Of a stretch of DNA of 64,000 bases, positions 10,431-23,100 are shown piece by piece. Under the pieces are notes generated by a model, which saw only the letters and a program-made list of their open reading frames with translations, made no database searches and had not been told where the DNA came from. The translations under genes and the position numbers were made by a program. Origin of the DNA: Apus apus (Eukaryota > Chordata > Aves > Apodiformes > Apodidae); NCBI RefSeq assembly GCF_020740795.1, contig NC_067312.1:46524405-46588404 (forward strand), in the 5' to 3' direction. Numbering within the stretch: the stretch's first letter is position 1; each line of letters begins with the position of its first letter.

Positions 10431-13400
10431 ATTTCAAATAAGCAATCAGTGTTGAAGAGGATATTCAGGAATGAAGGGGATATGACTAGATGGGACTTGA
10501 TGCAATTCAAGGAAGAATACTCTGTCTCCATTTTTCAGCAAAAGTGAAACAGAAGGATCTCTTCCATACTTGTAGAATACAATGAACTTACAATAAGACA
10601 TTTGGTAGACACTAGCCTAATGTGCTAACGATTCCTCAAATAAAACCAAGAAAATCTGTGTACATTTAGACTCAGGTGTAAATACTTAAGCTCTCTATTA
10701 TAAAGAGGGCTTGCTAGTATGTATGATGCATGTGTAAAAATTGTTATGGCAATCACTTAGCTGCTGACCACCAGAAATGAGATGGTGAGAGCTTTTAAAT
10801 ATGTAAATCTGTGTTGTCCATTCAGATTGGGCTCAAGTCTCCAACTGAGACTGCAAATCTACCACAAAAGCTTTTTTTCCCTATAGTATTGTACTCTCCT
10901 GCATTAATTGGCTATTCTTTCTTATTTTGTATGAAGTTTTTAATGAAGCCACAGTACTGAGTACACGAAGTATCTACTGTCCACTGGAGAGTGTTTTATT
11001 TTCAAAGGTTGTGTGGTTTATTTTGAAAAAAGTAACTGTAAGCAATTAAATTGTTTTTCATAGTAATAGATTTTTAGTTGATCACAACCAATGGCTCTTC
11101 TAAGTAGTTGTAATTGCTTTAAATTGCATATTGATATGTAATTACTGTGTCTTCTCCTACCTTCAAGCCTTTTAGGTGAAACTCTAGATTGCCATAGGTA
11201 AAATGGTAAGGATTTTCCCCTAATTTTATTCATAAACTTGTTAACATCTGGTTGTCACTGTTTTTTAGCTTTGAGACACATAATGAGTGCAGCATGCAAA
11301 AAAAGGGAAAATAAGTTTGCTGTGCAACCAAAACTGGTAGTGGAACTCAGGGGCAGGTATAGTTTTTAACATCTAATAAACTTTTAAAACTACAGCTTAC
11401 CTGTTAAAAAGCAGTGCAATTTTTAGAGGAACCTGTCTGAGACTGAAATTTTCATCCACTACAGGACTGTCTTAAAACATGGGCAGCATTTTTTCCATAC
11501 CACTTTTCACACTATTAAGACTCAAACCTGGCTTTGCAGTGATGTACCCGTGTCTGCCAACTGAAGTTTATAGCTGCATATCCCTCAGATGAGTACTGTT
11601 ACCACATAGCCTTAAATATTATACAGTTATCTGTTGATTTACTGACTACTCTTACAGTAGAAAGTAGAATAAATGGAGAGATCTGAAATCTTAACAGTGG
11701 ACTAACTTAAGTTTTTAAAGATACAGCTTACCTCTGCAAAGGATACAGTTTTCTTTTTATTTATGTAACTGGGCAGGTTCAGTGACTATTTCCAGTCTAC
11801 ATTCTTTTAAATGAAAAATTAAGCTTTCTGTTTGGCTGGTGGTTGTTGAGTGCCAGTCTGATTAACCGCAGCTTGGCTTGAAAACATTTGGTGGCAAGAG
11901 CATCACAAGATGGAAGGGAAGCAGGATGCAAAGTAATTTTAGTCCAAATTTGCAAATATGAATATAAAGAAAACAAGAGACTTGTATGGTACAGAATAAA
12001 GGCTCAGACCCCACATATTTTTGTTCTCCTCTTCACCTTCACCATAGTTTTCTTACAGGTGAAAAGTACCTAAAGTAGAGGAACAGGATTCATTCTGATA
12101 TATTGATTAAAATTCCTTGATTTTAGTAAGCCTCTTGCCCAAAAGCTGAAGTACAGGTAACCAGGATAGTAGATGTGTTGAACAAATATTAATCTGTGTT
12201 TATTTTTGAGTAAAATCTTGGAAGTCAGAAGCAATTAAACTAGTGAGGTGAAGGGGTGAAAGTCAAAACAAGATTTAGTAATGTTTAGTGATTGGCTTTG
12301 CCCTTTTCTCAGCTGAGCTTCCTCTTTTAGCATCTTTGGTTTTAACCTAAAAATAAGCAGTGTTTCACACCCCTTTCAAATTCCAAATTGGAATTTGCTT
12401 TTTTTTAAGTAACCAGCAGAGCCATTAGCACTTTCAGGTTCATGAGAAGTAAATTTGCATAAAACAATGCACAAACACACACAATAGCAACTCTAGCTAA
12501 ACCGAAACTGCATGTTTGGCATTAATGTGTTTCAGGATACTACTTTGACCACCCAGTATCTAAGTAAGAAACACAGTAATGTCAAAGGTATTTTACATTT
12601 GAACTCTATAAACAGCCTTATATGGAAAATTAACACATTACCTCATTGTGTCCCATCTGATTGTATTGCTTAATTCTGAATTTTTAGTATTTGGTCTAGC
12701 ATTTTTATTATACCATACCAAAGCTGTCTTAAGTACAAGAATGAAGAGTGGGCATGGGTAGGGGAGTCCTTGGTTTCTAAATATTTTTTTAATTGTTAAT
12801 TATTATGTGCCAAAATGGAATGTGTGATAGCAGCTGCATCACCAAAGTACCACTGAGCAGCAGAAGGAATTTGTTTCTGCTGTCATCAAATAGGAGTTTT
12901 TCCATACAAATTATTTCCACTCTTTCAAATACACATGGATTCTCCCTTGATCTCATATTCAAAAATATGCAACATACTCAAAAACTGTAATATCTTGGTT
13001 CAAATTTCTAGCATCCATTACAGCATCAATAGCTTAACCTAGACCTTGTCGTTTGGCCCCAGTATGACAGCAGAGGAGGTGTTGCCGATTTAAAAAAATT
13101 ACATAGGATTTGTAGAGACTCATGCATTAAAATGGAAAAGAAAAAAAAGAAAAATGTGATGTTCACCAGTTTGTGGCACTGCAGTTTTATATTAACGGTT
13201 TGCCGACTGTTTGTCTTATGTAAATCACGTTCAGACTATCAAGACCTAAAAGTTCTTGAGTAACCAGTACTGTTCATCCTGATTATTTTTAAATTGTATA
13301 TTTCTAATAATATTTTTTTAACTTGGATTGACAGAATGGGAGTTTATTTTGCTGAAGTTATTTTTAAGATAAAGTTTCATATTACCTTGTAATATTAAGT

Positions 13401-15140
13401 AGTTCAGTATGCATTTGTGTCTCACTTGAAAATAACTGCATATTGTATTTGATTTTATACAAAATACTGAATAGTGAGAATTGCAGCCATGAATTGTGTA
13501 AAAATAAAATAATCAGAAGTTTGCTTTCTCACTTTTATTTACAGTATTCTAAAAAAAACATTCAGCACAAAGCTGATTTGTACCACACTGACTCGTGTGC
13601 TCTGAAAAATAATGCAAGAATCTCAGCTGCTTTAATTAAAGCACAGTTTCTTAAAACATACATTCTTCTAATTTAAAAAATGGAAAACTTTGGCTCTACT
13701 TTTCAGAGGACTCACTTTGGACAAGAGTAATTGTATGTGAATTGTTGGGATTCTGCCACCCAGTAAAAAACATGGATGGGATTCTAGTTGGAAACAGGCA
13801 TCATATTAAATATTACATACTTTGATACTTAACCATGAAAGTGAAGGTTCTCAAAAGTAAAAATTAACTTTTCAGGAATACTTATTTTTGTGTAAGAGTT
13901 GATTGTGTTCTAGTTTAATTCCAAACACAACAGCAAAAAATACAAGCTAACTCAAATGCCCATACCTTCCCTCCGTAAGAAATGCAGAATTTGCACACCT
14001 CAGACAGAGCCTGTTTGATAAGCAAGTAACCTTTTCCTTGCTCCAAAGATGTGGTTTTATGGTTGGAAAGTCTGTGTTCATCTGTTGCAAACTGCATTCA
14101 TCTGTGTTCTAACATGAATGTTTAAACCACTAGTTGCCTGCTGAAGTGTGAATGGTGGGTTTTGCCTGGGGATGCATCCATTTATGCATGTGATGTCCAG
14201 AGGAAAGCAGGTAAGCACTATCATATCATTAGAGTATAGATGTATAGAGTACTGGCACTGGACAGGGAAGGGTGGAGGACTGAACAATCCTACACAGAAC
14301 AACAGAACAGTGGCCTAGGTCAAACCCATTGACAAGCTGGTACACTGCAAGAATTACCTGTTTACAACATTTCTGAGTAACTTCGCTTTGGGTCTATTTA
14401 GCCTTCTTTGCATTAGAGTTTCTACACAGCCTGTAGCAGAGGAAAAGAGGCTGTAGCAAAATAGATGTGCCAGTTAGAAATACTCAAGGCTGCTGCTAAA
14501 AAAGAAACTGCATCTTTAGGCCGAAATCACTGGGAGTTTGTTGAGGAAGAGATGCTTGCTTTTTATTGCATTTGTGTTTTTGGGATTGGTTTCACATTGG
14601 TGTGACTGACTGACAGTAAGCCCCTAAAATAATGGCGAGAGGATGCAGGCATGGGTGATGTGCTTGTGCAGCTCAGGGAATGATGCAGGGTGTCAGGGAC
14701 CACAGCTGTTGCAAAGATGACTTTACCTCAGCGTAAGAGGGGCCCCAGGGGTGGCTGATGATTTAGGTAAGTGGCTGTCAACAGCTGAGTAGATCACCTG
14801 ATGGTGTAAATGTTCCTTCCCAGTTCTTTAGAGTGAATGTCTCCCTGAGCTGGCCAGACCAGCAAGGGGAGAATGCACACATAAAGAGTGTAAGTTCCAG
14901 ACAACTGCCAGAATAATTTCAGAATGAAACAGGCTGGCAGTGGTATCAACGTCAAATCCTGGCAACTAGGGCCACCCTATGTGGTGATCGTAAGGATCCC
15001 ATGAGGACCAGTAATGGCAATCACACTGGTATTATGATTGAACTGCATATTGCAGTTGCTGTCCTTTGCAAAGTGTAACTTACATTTATGTTGTATTTTC
15101 AATATACTTTGTCACTGTAAATAAAAAATGCTGTGTGATG
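10431..15140 (+). other. Probable CDC14B 3' UTR and convergent downstream DNA
   Basis: No coding exon is recognised. AATAAA hexamers on the + strand occur at about 10639, 11377, 11668, 11994, 13505 and 15121. The last (cactgtaaataaaaaatgctg) is followed by a GT-rich stretch (tgctgtgtgatgt), a plausible cleavage context, so a long 3' UTR ending near 15.14 kb is possible. Which site is used cannot be told from sequence alone. Confidence 0.35.
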
Positions 15141-16400
15141 TAAGCCATCTTCAAGTAAGTAAACCTGATATTAAGCATGACACCCTCCAAGAACCCGATC
15201 CAAGTGTGAGGCTGTGACAAAAGGAACTGGGAGAGGGCATCCAGTAAGTTTGTCCTGCAAAGAGTTCCACTCTTGGTCCCTGTACTCCCTATCAAACTGT
15301 GACCCAGTCCACAATTCTGCTGCAGAATGTGGCAAAACTGGACATCCCAAGCAGCAGCTCATGTTTATTATCCCTTGGCCCCAGCCTGCAGTGGCCCTGC
15401 AGCACAGCAGCAGACACAAAGAACTCCTATGTCACCAGTGCTTGACTTTAGCTCTTCCAGCTTTGCCTGTTGCTTCAGTCCAGTTATGTCACAAACAGGG
15501 TAACGTGGTAAATCCCAAACTCCTTGTACGCAGATGGAGGGACCAGACAGGGCCTGGCCCTTGGCGGCAGCTCTTGGTAACACAAGATAACAAAGTGATT
15601 GCTGCCAGGAGCAGGAAGATAAATACCATGCAAATACTGAAGCAGACCAATTCTCACATTTCTCTATAGACCCACTTCTGTATCTTCCCAAGTCCAAGTA
15701 CTGCCATTACCAGATTAATCTTTTATCATTCTTACCAAAATGCCATGCTCCTAGGACTGAATCTCTACTCAATACTCAAAGTAGGTGACACTTGTCTTGG
15801 TGCAATGCTTCTAGGTGATTTTTTTTGTCCACCTCTTCCACACTAACATAATCTCTTATTTTCAAGTGAACTTAGTTAAGGTTCGTTTGCTGGAATCTCC
15901 CCCTTATTTGTAGTATTCCTTCCCTTCCTCCCACTAGTAAGACCTTTTGTAGCCTATGGTCATCTTTCACTTCACTGGAAGCTTCAGTGAAAAGGTTACC
16001 AGGTTTTACTTTTCCCACAACAGCTGCCAAGGTTCAGAGCCTTTGCTAGAGCTAGGAAAACATCTGCAAACAGCATTCAATCTTCAAGTAACAGAAACAT
16101 CCAAACCACTAATAAGCACAGAATTCCTGGATTATAGTATACCAACTTATTTTTTCTCTACCCAGAAAAAATAACTCTGTTCCTTGTTGCTGTTATTTTC
16201 ACCTTTTGATAAAGCTATCCTGCTGATTACAGTATGCAAAACTTTGTCTTTCATTCAAATAGTAACTATTGTTCAAATCTAGACATAGGAACCAATGTCA
16301 TGAAGAGCAGACAGCAGCTTATTGAGCCCTATTAATTATCTGTAAAATATTGTAAAGACAACAGAACACAGGGGATATTCACACTGGATACCCAAACAGG
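15141..16400. other. Convergent intergenic gap between CDC14B and HABP4
   Basis: This is the interval between the candidate CDC14B and HABP4 3' ends. The block 15180-15670 is richer in G+C than its surroundings and open on both strands for 110-150 codons, but neither reading resembles a family I know. I see no other feature. Confidence 0.35.
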
Positions 16401-16404
16401 GAGA

Positions 16405-19400
16405 TCAAAAACTTTATTCAATTTATTAAGCACTAGTTTGTCTCAAACATAACGCTGCCATTAAATGTGGCGCAGTATCTAAAGCTGCTCTGAAGATCCT
16501 GCTATCTGCAACATTTGTTACATCACATCTTCAGAAAGGCATTTGTCTGCAGACAAGTAAAACCCAGCTCAAGATTTAATGTATTCCACATTAAGTAATA
16601 CAGCCAAAGTGTAACAGTTAATTCTTCTGAAGACTGAAGGTTTTTCCCTTCCAAGCACACACAGTTCAGTACTTGCTCAGCACATTACTGTAAGACCTAA
16701 TTCCACACCAGTTATTCAGTGACTGAAATACTTTTTCTGCAAAGATAATTGCATTTCACATTCAATTGTTGATCCAGTGACAGTGAGTCAGTGTTACTTC
16801 CAACACTGGGTATGTGTGTGATATATATATTTCTTTTTATGGGGATGTGTGTATGTATGTACATGTGCCTGTGACAGCTGTGAAGGGAAAAAAAGAAAGG
16901 CTTTAGCATTATTCAAGAATAATCTTACTGACATAGTGGTACTAGGGCTACTGAATTTGGTTTTGGGCCCAAAGACTGCACATACTCCACTGTTTCCACA
17001 TCGACAAGTGTAACCAGAGGTGAAAGCTCATCTCATGGGATTAATTGCCTAACTCTCCTATTTATCAACTAACTGGGTTTTTTTACTTCTGAGGCTGTTC
17101 AGTTATGTCAAGCACAGACCTTCCTCTCCTCTTTCCTTTAAAGGCACTTCCATAGTAATGTCCTCTTGCTAATACTATACCATAGTACTACATATGACTC
17201 AAGTGGACCACACAGTATCAACACTATCATATATAAATTACAGCTATAGAAAGAGGCAAGTTCCTTTCTTTGCAAACTTATTGTGACCTACATTAATCTA
17301 AAACTCAAAGCTGAAATGCAGTAGTTTTTCCTTGGCCACTCACTACAATAATTGTAGCAGCATAGTATTGTGTAGTTGTACAATTAAGAATAACATGACT
17401 TAAGACCTGCAACACAATTTAATCTCTTCCGAAGATGTCTGCCATGTTTTACTAGTGTTTGTGTATGTATTTACACCTGTTACCATTTGCTTTACATGTA
17501 GGAGTAAAGCTAAATCAGGAGTGACTGTTAGCACAGACATGCTTAACAGATACAACAGCTACTTTGGTACCATAAATATGGCAGATGACCAAGATTTAAT
17601 AAGTTCTCTTTTCAAAACTAGGCAAAGAAACTGGATCACTGTCACCACTTATAATTACATTTCTTCTCTATAATTAGCATTGACTGGATAAACTCTTAAG
17701 CCATATTAAAGTCTGACAGACTGAAGAAGATTGTCACACTTAGCTGCTCTAACACACTTTTGGTTTAATGAGTGCCAGCTGCACTAACCCTCATTCTCAC
17801 AAAGTGTTGGGTAGGTTGCAGTTTGTTCTTATTTTTTATTAAATAGTCTTAAAACCAGCCTATTTTTTTTTAATCATGAGTTTTTAAACAATCTGCTGAC
17901 GAAATGCTGATTATACAGATATACTTTGGGGAATGCTTTAAAGGATTTTTCAGATAACTTCTTTATCATTGTTTTGAAAAAGAGATCAAAGTTAAGAGGA
18001 ATATAGAGTAACTGTGCAGGAGCAAGAACAAAACTATGAAATAAAACCACCTTTTCAGCCTTTTCAGAGACTAGTCAGAAAGGAACCAACTGCATTAATC
18101 AGATTCAGCCTCGTAGCACAAGATTTCAAATTTCTAGTAGAAAGAGGAAGGGTTGCTTTTAAAAATATAACTACTTTCCTTAGCAAAAAGAGGTGTTAGT
18201 AAATAAAAGGCTACACCTTCAAAACACAACAGAAAATAAAAGTAATGCTTACACAGAAGCTCTCCATACCTATACATTCACTCACCCCTGCAAACAAACA
18301 CATTAATAAAATTTCAGACACATTTTTCCCTGTCCAATAGGATAAGGGGAACAGGAAGGAAAGAACAAGCAAAAAAATTCCAACCCCATACACAAAATCA
18401 CTTCTATTCCTCAAGCACAAAATTGCCATTTTTGGCAGAAATGCCCAAAGACCTATCAAAAAAGCAGCAGCAATGATTCCAAGTAGTAGTTTGCTCCTAC
18501 AAAGTGAAAGACTCATTATGTTACTTAATCCAGTTCAAAAAGCAGTAGCATGGGTGCCTCAAACACCAGCACTTTGTTTTTTGCACATTCTTTCTGCTAT
18601 AGGTTGTCAGAGTATCTCCAGGCCACTAAAAGGAGCTTCTTGTGGAATCCAAAATCTCATGTTATAGCAAACTGTCATATACATAATTTAGAAATGTAAG
18701 AAAATTCCTTTGGGCATTACCTGTTTGGAGCATATAGAAAAGAGTCAGCAGTCTTTCCAGGATGATTATATCGTTCTTGCATAAAGCCTTACCACTGAGA
18801 TAAGAGTTACTTTAAGTTTCTGAGTACTCTTAGAGCTTATTTGAAAGCAAAAATTTTTTTCAAGTCTCATCCACTATTTGGTCTCAAAGGAAACTGCTTA
18901 GAAGTGATACAAAATAAAGCAAGGTGGAGAACAGGAAAAAAAGAAAGATTTATATTTGTCTGATTTCCCAGCAAATTGAAAGAACAAGATCAAGTTGAAG
19001 AGGCATTTAAAGACTCCCGTGTGGCTGACAGCTACGTCCAAAACATCCAGTGTGGTTGTCCTGTCATATCTTTCCCTCACGACTTCAGTCACCATTTCCT
19101 TGTTTCTGTCAAATCCCCAATAACAGCTCTGAGTGTCCCCTTTGACAGGGAAAAAGTTAATGTGCAGGGTCAAGTGAGGAAGTGGGTTAAAGCTGCAAGG
19201 AAAGGGCACCCCACTTCATCCCCAATGTCACAAAAACTTCTTGGTAAGGCATGAAAACAGTGTAGTTTCTCCTGCTAAAATTAAAACTTCTTCAGCAGTT
19301 TAGCTCTGTCTTTTAATTCAAAATTCTTACTATACTGCACTTCATTTCACCTTCAATATCTTCAAAGTAGTTGCAGATTATAACTTGTTACTGAAGCAAG

Positions 19401-20077
19401 ACTTAGAATTAGCTATCAATTAAAAGTATCAGTGCTGCCTTACTTTTGAAGAATCACTTCTGTTTAGAGAGATGTTCACTGTTTTGGGTAAGTAAGGTCT
19501 GCTGTTTAGGTTTTGGGGTTTTTTTTTAGACTACAACCAAATAGCAAAAGCTTCAATCTGCTACTCTGACTTGTGAAAATAGTACCTCAAACCCAAACCA
19601 ATAAGCACTTTCCTTTATTTGCCAGACTCTGAAGAACTGCAATTTGTGACCATGTTAAACACACACTTCACTCAAAGAAATAGGTAACGCAGCTTTCAAA
19701 TGTACAATGAAATAAGAGTCCCAACTGCAGATCATGTTGTATATTTTCCTTTTCACAATGGCAACATGGAGAGTTTTATATAATCTCTATATATACATTT
19801 TTAAACACTATACTCTTGAACTTCATTTGATGCCTTGTGGTGAAGTAGTGTAAGCCTTCACAGAGTTTTCACAGAGGCACACACTGGAACCTGTGATCCC
19901 AGTCTGCCGGTTATTTCCAGAACCCAACTCTCCTAGCAGAGGGCTGCTGATCATTCCACACTAAACACCCAAACAACTTTTCCAGTAGGAACACTTTGTT
20001 TATCCACACCAGTATAAAACTGGTCTCCATAGCTACACGAAGAAAACTTTTGAGATGCCACCATCCACAACAGTTCT
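16405..20077 (-). other. Probable HABP4 3' UTR with polyadenylation signals
   Basis: Downstream of the stop on the - strand no further coding exon is seen. An AATAAA lies at 19613-19618. A strong tandem pair lies at 16422-16427 and 16413-16418 (aataaattgaataaag) and is followed by a GT-rich stretch (ctgtgttctgttgtc) on the - strand. Use of the distal pair would give a 3' UTR of about 3.7 kb. This is a prediction from sequence context. Confidence 0.5.
16413..16427 (-). terminator. Tandem poly(A) signals, candidate HABP4 3' end
   Basis: Two AATAAA hexamers on the - strand (16422-16427 and 16413-16418), nine bases apart, are followed within about 60 bases by a T and GT-rich stretch. This is the best poly(A) context on the - strand between 15 and 20 kb. 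Confidence 0.5.
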
Positions 20078-20134
20078 TCAAGCTAAAGCTGGAAAATCCT
20101 CAGGATCATCAGGATTTGGAGCAACAAGCTGCAC
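20078..20134 (-). CDS. HABP4: HABP4 coding exon 8 with stop
   Basis: The exon reads [18 protein letters not shown] and TGA at 20080-20078. The [10 protein letters not shown] end is diagnostic of HABP4 and SERBP1. Acceptor ttttatag. Confidence 0.97.
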   Translation of the reverse strand: MQLVAPNPDDPEDFPALA

Positions 20135-23100
20135 CTATAAAATAAGAAAGAAAGCTTTATAAAAACAAATGCATTTCAAAAGCATCAGGCAGCTACGTAT
20201 ATGTATTTTACCCTGAAAAGAGTTCATTCCTCTATTCAAGTTAAATGCTTTGTATTGGTCACTGTCACAGAAATGCTAAGCATTTATCTCTGACATTATG
20301 ACTACTATAATTTCAACATTATAGGTAAATGCACACTGAAGATTTACTGCCTGGGGAGGACCGTAAGATCACAAGTTCTGCAGCACTGAGGTGAAGAAAA
20401 AAAAGTAAAGCAAACTCACCCAAAAGACTTTAGAAGCAGCCTTATTTTTACATTCTAAGGCTACTGCATATATTGTAGTTTTAAACTCTATGCTCTTTTT
20501 ATAAAGAGCCTTTTCATTCAGATGAAGCAAATTCAAATCACTTCCATATAATTCCGTAAGTTCCTAATCTCAAGTATTTTACTCGTATTAGACAGAAGTA
20601 AACCAAGACCTTCAGTTAATATGAAGAATAAATATGTCCTTTTTCAGTGTACAAATCATTTTTTTGTTTTTAAAAACTTCAGTGGAAGTTTTTTTAATGG
20701 CTACTTGAACACTTGTATCATTCTGAAGGATGCTGTAGGATTCTGTTTTCATCTGTAGGATCCCAGAATTTCTGATTTCACTCTCAGTAATCAAAGTACC
20801 ACAACTGTACCATACAGATTTTTTTTGCAAAGGATACAAGCCCTTAGACATTTTTATTACTTCCCAATTTGTATTAAAACTTATTGCAAGAATAAATCTT
20901 CATTGCCTCTTTGCCTCTAGCTACCAGTGCAGCAACTAGTAATCAGACCTTTTGAAATGTATGTGTTAAGCATTGTGACTCTTAACTGGTATTTAATTAT
21001 AAGTAACATGTTATGGGTCAAGAACTCAAAATAATCAGGCCAACATACTATGAGACAGGAACTAGAAACAGTCCAACAGTAATTCCACAGAAAAGGGGGC
21101 TGAACGTGCACACACCCCCCAGCAATCAAAAAAAAAAATAACCTTCAAGTTAACAAAACCAAAATCCATAAAAACCATTACCACTACTTGTGGTCGAGGT
21201 CTTGTCTCCTCAACTTGTCTGCCACGACCACGACCACCTCGTGCTCCTCTTGATCCACGGCCAGGGCAAGGAAGACTCCCAAAATTGATATCCAACTGAG
21301 ATGTTATGTCATTCACAGATCTTCGAAAGATGTGAGAATCATCTTCAAAGTCTTCTTTTTGCAACTAAAAGGAAGATCTAGTTAATGTCTGTATCTTCCA
21401 TTTTCAGACTTCTCCCCTCCCTGATACATAAACACACACTTGTATTACAGACTAAGCAGCAGATAAATTAAGATGACATCGACAATAGAAGACAGACCTC
21501 AACTTTTACAGGGTTTTAACAGAGGTGAGGCAATTGTATCTTCCCAGGTGCCTGGGATAGTTATTTGTTGGCTCAAGAGAGTCCTGGCAACAGCTCTATA
21601 ACACTGAAGATTTTTCAGAAAGATCATCTATGAGGTTTCTAAGGGACAAGAGAAACAAGCTTAAGCTACCTGCTCCTAAAACTACCTTCAAGTAATGGTT
21701 AAAAGGCCATAGTAAAGCACAGTATTTGGCTTTTAAACCAATATGTCAGTCTATTTGTCTACAGCTATGGGACTACTGTTGTTTTAACTCTGTATTCCTG
21801 GTAGCTGGTGGGTGTAAAGCAATTTCCCATGATAATTTTAATGTGCACTATAGTAATGATAACATATATGTAAACTCATCCCACACAGTGATCAGTTACT
21901 TTATTCAATGCCTAATTGAATTTGACTTCACATTATGAAGTTCCTGTACCTCCTATTCCATTTTGACAAGGTCCCTTGATAATGTCAAGCCAAGAAACAT
22001 TACAGGCAAATAGAACAGAATGCACTCTTCAGGCACTTGCATGCGCTCTGCAGAGCTTGTGAAGGATTTTCTCCTCACCTCTACCACCATCTTCTTCAGT
22101 GAAAGAAAAGAGGGTGATGGCAACTGTGACCACTAAAAAGGATGCAGGCCACCTCCATATTAGTGTCTGTCCCTAGAAGCACTCAATGACCTAAAGTAAT
22201 TAAGGTTTAAAAAGCTGCAAATTTTGATGTTACTTTTCTAACTAGACAAAGAATAATATGCATATTTATATATGCATGCAGAACTTAAGGATCAAAATTC
22301 CATCATGGCAGACTACAAGAACAGGCCCATACTTCTGTGACCCCCAAAATCTGAGATCTAACTAAACAAGGATCTGTGAAAGAAGCTTCCCTCTCACCCT
22401 AGTCATATCAATAAGCCAGAAATTCTCCCTGAAATGTCAATCACAGTAATATGGTGGAATAAAAGTTAGAGAAAAAGGGGCAGGAGAAAGCACTTTACTA
22501 AAAGAACATGCTCTCCAGAGTTACTTCTAAGAAGCAGAACCCTAAAACTGGAAAACAAAGTTCCTATATTCCAAGTGCACAATGAAAGCTGGGATCCAGC
22601 GTTGATGAGAAACAGGAAACTCAGCATCCAGACTAACAGATGCCAAAACCCAAGTTTAATATATATACAATGCAAGTGTATATTGGCAAGTAAGCTAAGC
22701 AGAATTCAAAGTTAGTATAAGAAGTGCTAAGTAAACCAGTTTCTCTAGCAGCATTACCAGATATCTACATAGGTGGCAGCAGCAAGGATATAGGTTTCAT
22801 ACTGCTAAGACTGAGCTACAAGGTAGAATAAATATTAAGTATTTGCATACAAAATAGGACTGATGATCTAAGAGCAGAAAATTAACAGACAGCAAGTTTA
22901 AAGTAAGTTTTGGGGCACATATGTTATTGCAGTAACAAAGCTTAGATACTTATTTCTAGTTAGTTCAGGTTATACTAAAACTAGTAGAAAAAGAAGAGAG
23001 GCAATTTCCTAATCCTGGGCATAAAGCAGAGTTTACACAATTCTGGAGGTAATGCTTACATCATTGCTATATTTTGACTTGTGAATCACCACTGCTTTGG

